From Candidatus Dormiibacterota bacterium (GTDB lineage Bacteria > Chloroflexota > Dormibacteria > Aeolococcales > Aeolococcaceae): a stretch of DNA of 13,133 bases. The position numbers and the translations under genes are program-made. Of the stretch, positions 6,708 to 13,133 are shown one piece after another; position 1 is the first letter of the stretch, and the number at the start of each line of letters is the position of its first letter. The notes beneath the pieces are model-generated. The model was given only the letters and a program-made list of their open reading frames with translations. It did not search any database and had not been told where the DNA came from. The stretch is taken from NCBI GenBank assembly GCA_019234035.1, contig JAFALX010000039.1, forward strand, positions 1-13,133, in the 5' to 3' direction.

Positions 6708-7348
6708 CCGGGGGCGTCGGCCACGGCCGGGCCGCGGCGTTCATGGCGCCCCGCCAGCCAGCCGGAGACCACCGCGGCGAGCGGGCCGAGCGACGCGGCG
6801 GCGGCGGCGCCCGCGACGGCGTCGGCGCCACCGCGCACGAGCCAGGCGGCCGCGCCGCTCAGCGCGATCATCGTCACGCCCGCAGCGAGGTCCTGCACGG
6901 TTCGGCCGGCGACCATGCGCAACAGCCCGCATCCCCACACGTACGCGATCGGGAAGAGGATGCCCTGGACGACGGCGACCTCGCCGATGGGCACGTTGAA
7001 GCTGACCCAGGATGCGATCGGAATCGCCAACGCGGCGGCGAAAGCACGGAGGCTTCGCGGCCCGAACAGCTGACGCGACGGCGCGAACGCGGGCACCCGC
7101 GGGTCGAGGCCCGCGACCCAGGGGAGGCTGCGGGCGGCGAGCCTGCTGAGGATGGCCCCGGCGACGCCGGCGACCGCGGCGATCGCGAGCACCAGCACCG
7201 CGGCACCTCCTCCGGTCAGCGCCACCGTCGGCGCCAGCCCGGCGGCCACCGCGACGAGCGCGACGAGCGTCGCGCCTCGGGTGTCGACCATCATCGCGAT
7301 GACCGCGGCCACGACGCCGGCCAGCGAGAGGAGCGGCTCCGAGACCAT
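6704..7348 (-). CDS. Polytopic membrane protein, possible HyfE-like subunit
   Basis: This 214-aa protein has about six to seven hydrophobic spans: near 8-21, 26-44, 49-70, 101-116, 123-145, 150-171 and 177-199. I cannot assign it by motif. Three things suggest a counterpart of HyfE (about 216 aa, a NuoK-related hydrogenase-4 subunit). The length agrees, and so does its place between two antiporter-type subunits. The topology also agrees: three spans, a long polar loop (ARSLP...RQLFGPRSLR, 72-101), then paired spans and a charged tail GRHERRG. The second half contains QGILFPIAYVWGCGLLRMVAGRTVQDLAAG, aligned by eye with the HyfE region GHFLLGLLCIVSQRNILRQ. Conserved charged residues of NuoK are not visible apart from E123. 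ATGA overlaps join it to both neighbours, so the four genes are surely one operon. Confidence 0.6.
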   Translation of the reverse strand: MVSEPLLSLAGVVAAVIAMMVDTRGATLVALVAVAAGLAPTVALTGGGAAVLVLAIAAVAGVAGAILSRLAARSLPWVAGLDPRVPAFAPSRQLFGPRSLRAFAAALAIPIASWVSFNVPIGEVAVVQGILFPIAYVWGCGLLRMVAGRTVQDLAAGVTMIALSGAAAWLVRGGADAVAGAAAAASLGPLAAVVSGWLAGRHERRGPAVADAPG

Positions 7349-9039
7349 CAGCGGATCAGCAGCACGGCCAGCAGACCACCCGCGGCGATGAGGGGCAGCT
7401 GCGGTTGCTGAGCGATCCAGCCGTCCAGCCAGGGCACGATGTCGCTCAGAGCTCGACGAGGCCCGCGAATGCGACGGGCCATGCGGAGCGGCAGTGCCAC
7501 GGCGACTGTGGGCTGCGGGCGCGAGTGCGCCGGCGCCCCGTCACGCGGCGCCAGCAACGCCTCCGGAGCGCGAAGGCGTGCGCCGGACAGCGACAACGCC
7601 GCCAGGCAGCCCGCCCCCAGCACCACCGCGGCGACGACGAAATAGCCGCCGGGCCAGCCGCCCGCCGGACCCGACACCGCCGCGGCGCCCGCGTCGGCCA
7701 GCGTGCCGGGCGAGCCGATGGCGGCGTTGATCCAGCCCGCCAGTGCTCCCGGGATCACGGCGCCGGCCACGGACGCGGTCAGCGCCACCACGCCGAGGAG
7801 CGGCGGCCAGCCCGAGCCGCGCTCTGCGGGCCCGCCTCTGCGGAGGACGACGCCGGCCAGCCGGACCGAGCCGGCGACCGTCGCCAGGACTGCGAAGCCG
7901 AGCCCGAGGACCAGGGGCAGGCCGACAGCGCCCAGCCCCATCGCCGCGGTGAGCTCGAGCACGATCGCCGTCGCGCCGAAGCCCAGCGGCAGCCCGCCGG
8001 CGGCGATCAGGGCGGCCGCCGCGAGGCCTCGCTCCGTCTGCTCCGTGTCCGACCGCTCCCACAACACCGAGGACGCGACCGCGATCTCCAGCGCCGCGAT
8101 GCCTGCGGCCACGGCGGTTGCCGCGATCGCCTCCGGCAGACCGGCGAGCGCGATCACCGGCCCCGCCACGGCGAGGCAGAGGCCGCGCCCGGCGCGTGAC
8201 GCCGAGGTGGACCGCCACGCCAGCAGCGCCGCGCCACCGGCCGCGATGGCCAGTCCGGCCAGCACAAGCGTCACGCTGGCCGCGACCGGCTCGACACCAC
8301 CCGATGCCTCGCGCAGCCGCAGCAGCATGACCGCACCAGTCGGGACCGCCGCGGTGGCGGCCCACGCTGCGGTCGTCACCGTCGTGCGCAGCGGCACCAT
8401 CGCCGGTGCCAGCAGCCGGACGGCGGCGCCGAGCGCCCACGGCACCGCGACCGCAGGGGTGACGGCGCCGCCCGGCAGCGCGCTGAAGTCCGAGGTGCCG
8501 ACCGATCCCTGCAGGTCCGCGGCGGCGGCGAGCAGCCCGAGCGCGCCGAGGTGCTCGAGCGCGAGCGCCGCGACTGCACCTCGTCCAGGCCGGCGTCCGT
8601 GCGGCGTGAGCAGCAGAAATGTGCCGATGTTGGCCAATTCGACCCCGGCGAACAGCATCACCGCGTTGCCGGCCACGGCCGCGACAACGCTGCCGAGCAC
8701 GCACAACACGAGCGACATTGACTGGCGCGGATCGAGCACGCGAGGACCGACAAGCGCGAGCAGCGCGGCCACCGCAGCGGCGAGGGCAACGGTCACGCTC
8801 ACGCTGTCCGCGCGGAACAGGTACGGGATACCCGGCATCGCCTGCCCGAACGAGGCGAGGATGCGACCACCGCCCACAACGGGGACGGCGTCCAGCGAGA
8901 GCAGGGCCACGGTCGCCAGCAGCCCCGCCATTGCCGGCCAGCGAGTCCAGACGCGGTGGCGTCCGCCACCGGCCGCGGCGATGCCGAGGGCGATGATCAG
9001 CGGCGCAGGGGTGAGCGCGAGGGAAAGTGCCCCCGACAC
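7348..9039 (-). CDS. Divergent NuoL/HyfB-like antiporter-type membrane subunit
   Basis: This 563-aa protein has about 14-15 membrane spans, the size expected for NuoL/NuoM/HyfB subunits. In order: PYLFRADSVSVTVAL (72-86) matches the conserved y.lraDslS..f. of this family. MLFAGVELANIGTFLLL (128-144) is TM5, with the conserved glutamate kept at E134. LEHLGALGLLAAAADLQGSVGTSDFSAL (161-188) matches the nr.gdlgfll.....y...Gt.df..l region. WALGAAVRLLAPAMVPLRTT (201-220) matches the GA..KsaQ.PLh.WLP motif, but the channel Lys is Arg208 and the His-Trp-Leu-Pro is gone. The last 45 residues (amphipathic RMARRIRGPRR..., then a final span) resemble HyfB/HycC C-termini. GTG at 9039 starts 16 nt after the zinc-ribbon gene. 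It opens the four-gene membrane module. Confidence 0.75.
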   Translation of the reverse strand: MSGALSLALTPAPLIIALGIAAAGGGRHRVWTRWPAMAGLLATVALLSLDAVPVVGGGRILASFGQAMPGIPYLFRADSVSVTVALAAAVAALLALVGPRVLDPRQSMSLVLCVLGSVVAAVAGNAVMLFAGVELANIGTFLLLTPHGRRPGRGAVAALALEHLGALGLLAAAADLQGSVGTSDFSALPGGAVTPAVAVPWALGAAVRLLAPAMVPLRTTVTTAAWAATAAVPTGAVMLLRLREASGGVEPVAASVTLVLAGLAIAAGGAALLAWRSTSASRAGRGLCLAVAGPVIALAGLPEAIAATAVAAGIAALEIAVASSVLWERSDTEQTERGLAAAALIAAGGLPLGFGATAIVLELTAAMGLGAVGLPLVLGLGFAVLATVAGSVRLAGVVLRRGGPAERGSGWPPLLGVVALTASVAGAVIPGALAGWINAAIGSPGTLADAGAAAVSGPAGGWPGGYFVVAAVVLGAGCLAALSLSGARLRAPEALLAPRDGAPAHSRPQPTVAVALPLRMARRIRGPRRALSDIVPWLDGWIAQQPQLPLIAAGGLLAVLLIR

Positions 9040-9055
9040 CGTCAGTGCTGCACTC

Positions 9056-9517
9056 TCAGCGGGGCACTGGCGGGCGCTTCATCCCCGCCGGGGCCACGAC
9101 CTCGGTGGCGCAGTACGGGCAGATCGACCACCCGAGGCGCAGCGCCCGGTCGCAGTTGGCGCAGCGCCGCGCGAATTGCGTGCGGCAGTACGGGCAGATG
9201 ATGAACGTGCGCTCGATCTCGCGGCCGCAGTGCGGACATGGTCGCGTGTGCGACTCGCCGTTCGGGGACGGCTCGTACAGCTCCTCGAGCGCGCGCTCCT
9301 CGTCGATGGTCTGCGGCGGCCGCAGCACGAAGTACACGAGCGCACCGAGGAATGGCGGCACGAACGCCAGCACGATGGCGACACCGAACATCACCTGCGA
9401 CATGGCGCGCCGGCGCGCGTCACGGATCACCGAAAACGCCAGCGCCAGCCAGAGCACGCCGATGTAGCCGACGATGGCAAGGATCGTGATCGTCGCCGCG
9501 GAGCTGTCTGCGATCAT
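9056..9517 (-). CDS. Membrane protein with two transmembrane helices and a double zinc ribbon
   Basis: This 153-aa protein has membrane spans at about 9-30 and 42-65, joined by a basic loop (RDARRRAMSQ). A charged linker (ERALEELYEP) leads to two treble-clef or zinc-ribbon units: CPHC..CPYC (C94, C97, C108, C111) and CANC..CPYC (C119, C122, C133, C136). All eight metal ligands are present. With the positive-inside rule the Arg-rich loop is cytosolic, which would put both termini outside; this is unusual for a zinc ribbon, so topology is uncertain. ATG overlaps the valS stop as ATGA, and a GAGG site lies 7 nt upstream. The membrane module follows by 16 nt. Such proteins are common in high-GC Terrabacteria, and their function is not known. 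It may act in assembly or regulation of the membrane complex next to it. Confidence 0.9.
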   Translation of the reverse strand: MIADSSAATITILAIVGYIGVLWLALAFSVIRDARRRAMSQVMFGVAIVLAFVPPFLGALVYFVLRPPQTIDEERALEELYEPSPNGESHTRPCPHCGREIERTFIICPYCRTQFARRCANCDRALRLGWSICPYCATEVVAPAGMKRPPVPR

Positions 9518-12144
9518 GGAGTCGCCTCGAGGCTCGTGCGCAGCAGCGCCGCCTCGGCTTGCGCGTCGGCCAGGCGGCGGCGCACGCCCTCGACCACGTC
9601 CGGCGGGGCCTGCTTGACAAATCCGGCCTGCGACAGCTGCGCCGTCGAGCGGGCGATGAGCTGTTCCAGCTCGGCCATCCGCTTGCGCTCGTGCGCGCGA
9701 TCGCTTCCGCCGGACGCCGCCTGCACCACGACGTGGGCGCGCAGGCCACCGGCGCTGACGACATCGGCCTTTGTCCCGTTGGTGTGGGCCTCGACGAGCT
9801 GCGCGCGAGCACGCTCGGACACGAGCACCGCGGCGCGATCGAGGGGCAGCTCGCGCAGCTCACCGCTCACGACCACGCTCACGCGAGCTCGTTCGCCTCC
9901 TGTGCTGCGCGCCTGCTGCAGTGCCCGAATGCGCTCGACCAGCTCGATCAGCCAGCCGACCTCCTCGTGCGCGCGCAGCGACGTCTCGTCGCTCCAGCGC
10001 ACGTCGGCAGACGGCCAGTCGCGCTGCTGCAGCGTCGGCGCGGCATCGGGGAGGTGCTGCGCGCACTCCTCTGTCAGAAACGGCATGAACGGGTGCAGGA
10101 GACGGAGGATGACATCGAGGGCAGTGAGCGCGGTCCAGGCGGCGGCATTGCGCGAGACATCGTCGACCGCGCCACCCAGGCGCAGCTTGGCGAGCTCCAC
10201 GTACCAGTCGCAGTACGAGTGCCACGTGGTGTCGTACAGCCGGTTCATCGCCTCGTGGAACCGGTACGTGGTGAACGACTCATCGACGCCGGCGACCAGC
10301 TGCGCCAGCTCCACGAGCATCCAGCGATCCTCGGCCTGCAGCTCCGACCGATCCGGGGTCCGCGGAGTCCGCATCACCTCGCCGTCGCCGATGCGCGACG
10401 CCAGCAGGCGCGTGACGTTCCACACCTTGTTGGCGAACTTCCTGTATGCGTCGATGCGGTCCGCATCGAAGCGCACGTCCTGGCTGCCGGTGCCCACCGC
10501 CGCGGCCCAGGCGCGAACCGCGTCGGCGCCGTACCGGTCCACCATCACGAGCGGATCGACCACGTTGCCCTTCGACTTGCTCATGCGCGAGCCGTCCGCG
10601 GCCTGGATGATGCTCGTGATCATCACCGTGCTGAACGGCTTCGAGTCCGTGAACTTGAGCCCCGTCATGATCATGCGCGCGACCCAGAGAAAGATGATGT
10701 CGCGCCCCGTGACGAGCACATCGGTGGGATAGAAGTGCTGCAGGTCCTCGGTCTGCTCGGGCCAGCCGAAGATGGCGAACGGCCACAGCGCGCTGCTGAA
10801 CCACGTGTCCAGCACGTCCGGGTCGTTGGTGAGCGTGGTGTCGCCGCACTCCGCGCACGACGTGGGCTCGTCGATCCAGGCGAAGGTGTGCCCGTTGCCG
10901 CACCTCGACACCGGGATCGCGTGCCCCAGCCAGATCTGCCGGCTGATGCACCAGTCGCGGATGTTGCGCATCCACGTCAGGTAGACGTCGCGATAGCGGC
11001 GTGGATGGAACGTGACCTCACCGGACTCGACGACCGCGATGCCGGGCTGTGCGAGCTCGTGCATGCGCACCCACCATTGCTCGCTCACCAGCGGCTCGAG
11101 CACGTGACCGCAGCGGTCGCAGTGACCGACGTCGTGCACGTATTCCTCGGCGCGCACGACGACACCCTGCGCACGCAGCGCCTGCACCACCGCCTCGCGG
11201 GCGTCGTCCGCGGGCAGCCCATCGAACTGCGGCAGTGACGGCACGTTCATGGTGCCGTCGGCGGCGATGACGCTGATGATCTCGAGGTTGTGGCGGCTGC
11301 CGATCTCGTAGTCGGTGGGGTCGTGACCCGGCGTCACCTTGAGCGCGCCGGTGCCGAACTCCGGCTTCACGGCTGCGTCGGCGACGATCGGCACCTGACG
11401 TCCGCTCAGCGGCAGCGTGACGGTGCGGCCGACAAGCCCTGCATATCGCGCGTCACCCGGTGACACGGCGACGCCGGTGTCGCCGAGCATCGTCTCCGGC
11501 CGCACCGTCGCCACCACGATGTCGCCCCCGCCGTCGACGGGATAGCGCAGGTAGTACAGCGTGTCGCGGTGCTCCTGCCACTCGATCTCCTCGTCGCTGA
11601 TCGCGGACTGGTCGCGGGGGCACCAGTTGACGATGCGCGGACCGCGATAGATCAGGCCTTCATCGAAGAACGCCTTGAACGCGACACGGATGGCGCGGAC
11701 GTACTCGGGGTCGAGCGTGAAGCGCGAGCGCGCCCAGTCACAGGTGTAGCCGAGACGCCGCATCTGCTCGTAGATGCGACCGCCGTACTCCTCGTACCAG
11801 GCGTCCACCCGCGTCTGGAATGCGGCGCGACCGAGTGCCTCCTTCGTGGTCCCCTCGTCGGCCAGCTGGCGCTCGATGACGTTCTGCGTGGCGATGGCGG
11901 CGTGATCCGTTCCCGGGCACCACTCGACCTCGAACCCCGCCATCCGCTTCTGGCGCACGAGCGTGTCCTGAATGGAGAATCCGCAGGCATGCCCCATGTG
12001 CAGGGCACCCGTGATGTTTGGTGGCGGGAGCGCGATGACGTAGGTGGGTCGCGTGCTGGTAACGCCGGCGTGCCCAATGCCGAGCTCTTCCCAGCGCTGC
12101 CGCCAGCGCAACTCCACGCTCGTGGGATCGAAGGTCGTTTCCAT
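9514..12144 (-). CDS. valS: Valyl-tRNA synthetase
   Basis: ValRS charges tRNA-Val with valine and edits mis-activated threonine. The 876-aa protein is complete and of family size. It shows PPPNITGALHMGH (40-52, HIGH signature with the extended PPPN) and CPGTDHAAIATQ (76-87). The CP1 editing domain carries VATVRPETMLGDTGVAV (211-227) and GTGALKVTPGHDPTDYEIG (264-282). Zinc-binding pairs are HCDRC (341-345) and C415...CAEC (430-433). DTWFSSALWPFA (446-457) and RMSKSKGN (520-527, KMSKS loop with Arg in the first position) follow. An anticodon-binding domain and a C-terminal coiled coil of about 65 residues typical of bacterial ValRS complete it. ATG at 12144 begins METTFDP. The preceding gene ends 39 nt upstream, and a TATACT there may be a promoter. 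No T-box is seen. clpX next to valS is a known actinobacterial-type order. Confidence 0.98.
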   Translation of the reverse strand: METTFDPTSVELRWRQRWEELGIGHAGVTSTRPTYVIALPPPNITGALHMGHACGFSIQDTLVRQKRMAGFEVEWCPGTDHAAIATQNVIERQLADEGTTKEALGRAAFQTRVDAWYEEYGGRIYEQMRRLGYTCDWARSRFTLDPEYVRAIRVAFKAFFDEGLIYRGPRIVNWCPRDQSAISDEEIEWQEHRDTLYYLRYPVDGGGDIVVATVRPETMLGDTGVAVSPGDARYAGLVGRTVTLPLSGRQVPIVADAAVKPEFGTGALKVTPGHDPTDYEIGSRHNLEIISVIAADGTMNVPSLPQFDGLPADDAREAVVQALRAQGVVVRAEEYVHDVGHCDRCGHVLEPLVSEQWWVRMHELAQPGIAVVESGEVTFHPRRYRDVYLTWMRNIRDWCISRQIWLGHAIPVSRCGNGHTFAWIDEPTSCAECGDTTLTNDPDVLDTWFSSALWPFAIFGWPEQTEDLQHFYPTDVLVTGRDIIFLWVARMIMTGLKFTDSKPFSTVMITSIIQAADGSRMSKSKGNVVDPLVMVDRYGADAVRAWAAAVGTGSQDVRFDADRIDAYRKFANKVWNVTRLLASRIGDGEVMRTPRTPDRSELQAEDRWMLVELAQLVAGVDESFTTYRFHEAMNRLYDTTWHSYCDWYVELAKLRLGGAVDDVSRNAAAWTALTALDVILRLLHPFMPFLTEECAQHLPDAAPTLQQRDWPSADVRWSDETSLRAHEEVGWLIELVERIRALQQARSTGGERARVSVVVSGELRELPLDRAAVLVSERARAQLVEAHTNGTKADVVSAGGLRAHVVVQAASGGSDRAHERKRMAELEQLIARSTAQLSQAGFVKQAPPDVVEGVRRRLADAQAEAALLRTSLEATP

Positions 12145-12162
12145 GGAGCGTCGAGACCTAGG

Positions 12163-12168
12163 AGTATA
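12163..12168 (-). promoter_or_regulatory. Possible -10 box upstream of valS
   Basis: On the minus strand the short gap before valS contains TATACT, a near-consensus -10 hexamer in a GC-rich setting, 18 nt before the ATG. A convincing -35 is missing: the best match, CTGAAC, is only 13 nt upstream. It could give valS a leaderless-like or very short leader transcript, independent of clpX. Tentative. Confidence 0.3.
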
Positions 12169-12183
12169 TGGCCGGGGGACGGT

Positions 12184-12774
12184 TCAGGCCGAGAACGCGG
12201 CAATCGTCAGCCCGCTGTCGGGATTGCGCCACCTCGGTGCAAACGGGCTGCGCGAATACACGAGCTGTGGCCGGGTTGCGCCGAGCGAGCTCGCCGCGTC
12301 GCTCACTGAAACCGACGGAAAGGATTGCGGGGCCGAGGCGCCGCGGAGCGTGAGGTCGTCCACTGCCGAGTAGTAGGCGCGGCCGGCACAGTCCACGAGC
12401 AGCGCAACCAGTCCGGCGACGATCGGGCGCTGGAGGCCCTGCTGGCTGGACTGCAATGGGACGACGAGAGCATCGGGCCTGGTCGGATCGAGCGAGTGCA
12501 CGCGCACCGGTTCGCCGGCGACGGTGCCGATCAGCCCGGGCGCGACGGCGCTCGCCGCCTGGGCGGCGAAGCCCTGAAGGCCGAGCGTGTCGGACGGATC
12601 CTGCGGCTGATCGAACCCGCCGAGCGATCGCAGCCGGGGCGGCAGGCTCGGGATGGGCTGCGGGAACGAGCACGAGGAGCCGCCGCCGGAGGTGACGTGC
12701 ACCAGCGTGACGACGAGGACGACGGCGATCGCGACTGCCAGTGCCGCGATCGCGGCCCAGCGACCGAGACTCAG
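12184..12774 (-). CDS. Single-span anchored extracytoplasmic protein of unknown function, apparent CTG start
   Basis: I do not recognise this family. Read from CTG at 12774 it is 196 aa: a short basic start (SLGRW), one membrane span (AAIAALAVAIAVVLVVTLV, 7-25), a Gly/Ser linker and a domain of about 160 residues without further spans. Two cysteines (C35 just after the anchor and C129) could form a disulfide outside the cell. A stretch such as GQRP-like QRPIVAGLVALLVDCAGRAYYSA (115-137 region) looks like a buried beta-strand pair. The first canonical start, GTG at 12702, would delete the span, yet those 24 codons encode a perfect one. The CTG forms a CTGA overlap with the clpX stop and has an AGGG 9 nt upstream. 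valS follows after 39 nt. The coding frame is likely real. Confidence 0.75.
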   Translation of the reverse strand: MSLGRWAAIAALAVAIAVVLVVTLVHVTSGGGSSCSFPQPIPSLPPRLRSLGGFDQPQDPSDTLGLQGFAAQAASAVAPGLIGTVAGEPVRVHSLDPTRPDALVVPLQSSQQGLQRPIVAGLVALLVDCAGRAYYSAVDDLTLRGASAPQSFPSVSVSDAASSLGATRPQLVYSRSPFAPRWRNPDSGLTIAAFSA

Positions 12775-13133
12775 GCGGTGCGGCCCTGCGCGGCCTCGTC
12801 CACGTCAGCGCCGGCCGCCACGCGGCGCTTGGGCTCCTCGGTGAGCAGCAGCGGCTCGACGCCGTCGACGATCGCCTGCTCGGTGATGACGCAGCGCTTG
12901 ATGTCGGGCCGGCTCGGCACCTCGAACATGCTGTTGAGGAGCACGTCCTCGATGATGGATTTGAGCCCGCGCGCGCCGGTGCCGCGCGCCAGCGCGCGCT
13001 CCGCGATTGCGCGCAGCGCGCCGTCGTGGAACACGAGCTCGACGTCGTCCAGCGCGAAGAATTTCTGGTACTGCTTGACGAACGCGTTCTTCGGCTCGGT
13101 GAGGATGCGGATGATGTCCTCTTCGTCGAGGTA
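12771..13133 (-). CDS. clpX: ATP-dependent Clp protease ATP-binding subunit ClpX, C-terminal part
   Basis: ClpX is the AAA+ unfoldase that feeds substrates to ClpP. Only the last 120 residues are in the window; the 5' end lies beyond the right edge. The visible part starts YLDEEDIIRILTEPKNAFVKQYQKFF, the conserved end of the large AAA+ domain. It continues with the small domain: ALRAIAERALARGTGARGLKSIIEDVLL, which holds the sensor-2 motif GARGL with its ATP-contacting Arg, and FEVPSRPD. The C-terminal tail EEPKRRVAAGADVDEAAQGRTA is charged and not conserved. The TGA stop overlaps a CTG that probably starts the next gene. Identification is secure. Confidence 0.97.
   Translation of the reverse strand, partial: YLDEEDIIRILTEPKNAFVKQYQKFFALDDVELVFHDGALRAIAERALARGTGARGLKSIIEDVLLNSMFEVPSRPDIKRCVITEQAIVDGVEPLLLTEEPKRRVAAGADVDEAAQGRTA

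Noticed and set aside
7703..10732. A 1009-codon open frame on the + strand opposite the membrane genes, zinc-ribbon gene and most of the 3' half of valS
   Set aside because: Its translation is low-complexity Ala/Ser/Thr/Pro/Arg without domains, and it lies opposite clear genes including valS. Long antisense frames are expected at this GC content.
9559..11238. A 559-codon + strand open frame inside valS
   Set aside because: Rich in His/Arg/Asp/Val without any motif; the minus strand encodes catalytic and editing regions of ValRS there.
12145..12183. T-box or other riboswitch before valS
   Set aside because: The gap is only 39 nt, too short for a T-box, and no specifier/antiterminator structure fits.
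1..13133. Mobile elements, CRISPR arrays, tRNA or rRNA genes
   Set aside because: No transposase or integrase motifs, no regularly spaced repeats, and no tRNA-like or rRNA-like stretch were seen on either strand.

Overview
All genes in this window lie on the minus strand, so the biological reading order runs from high to low coordinates: clpX (partial) - anchored unknown protein - valS - zinc-ribbon membrane protein - four polytopic membrane proteins - maf - DUF11-type lipoprotein - rplU - rpmA - obg - nadD (partial). GC content is very high, and the + strand is full of long open frames that are only shadows. The frame clpX-valS-...-rplU-rpmA-obg-nadD matches a gene order known from Actinomycetota and some other high-GC Terrabacteria. 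There, folC, ndk and rne usually fill the middle; here they are absent and other genes sit in their place. I infer a deep-branching high-GC lineage (Actinomycetota-, Chloroflexota- or Dormibacterota-like), without certainty about the phylum.

Region 1 (12771-13133, 12184-12774, 9514-12144): the C-terminus of the ClpX unfoldase, a small single-span protein of unknown function, and a complete valyl-tRNA synthetase. Region 2 (9056-9517): a two-span membrane protein with a double zinc ribbon, coupled to valS by an ATGA overlap. Region 3 (4724-9039): four membrane genes joined by ATGA, ATGA and a 1-nt gap. Region 4 (2946-4569): maf and a secreted lipoprotein. Region 5 (1-2784): ribosomal proteins L21 and L27, the ribosome-assembly GTPase Obg and the NAD-biosynthesis enzyme NadD, all overlapping or closely spaced.

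The most interesting part is region 3. Two of its proteins (563 and 416 aa) carry recognisable but eroded signatures of the NuoL/M/N (HyfB/D/F, Mrp) antiporter family. The other two match HyfE and HyfC/NuoH only in position, size and topology. Together they look like the membrane arm of a hydrogenase-4/complex I-type enzyme. There are no hydrophilic (NuoB/C/D/I-like) subunits in the window, and the classical channel lysines and histidines are replaced. This could be a repurposed or stand-alone membrane complex that has not been described.

A second theme is start codons. Three genes (obg, the lipoprotein and the protein after clpX) have no ATG/GTG/TTG where the protein must begin. In each case a CTG or ACG sits at the right place, once inside a CTGA stop/start overlap that mirrors the ATGA/GTGA overlaps used elsewhere in the same window.
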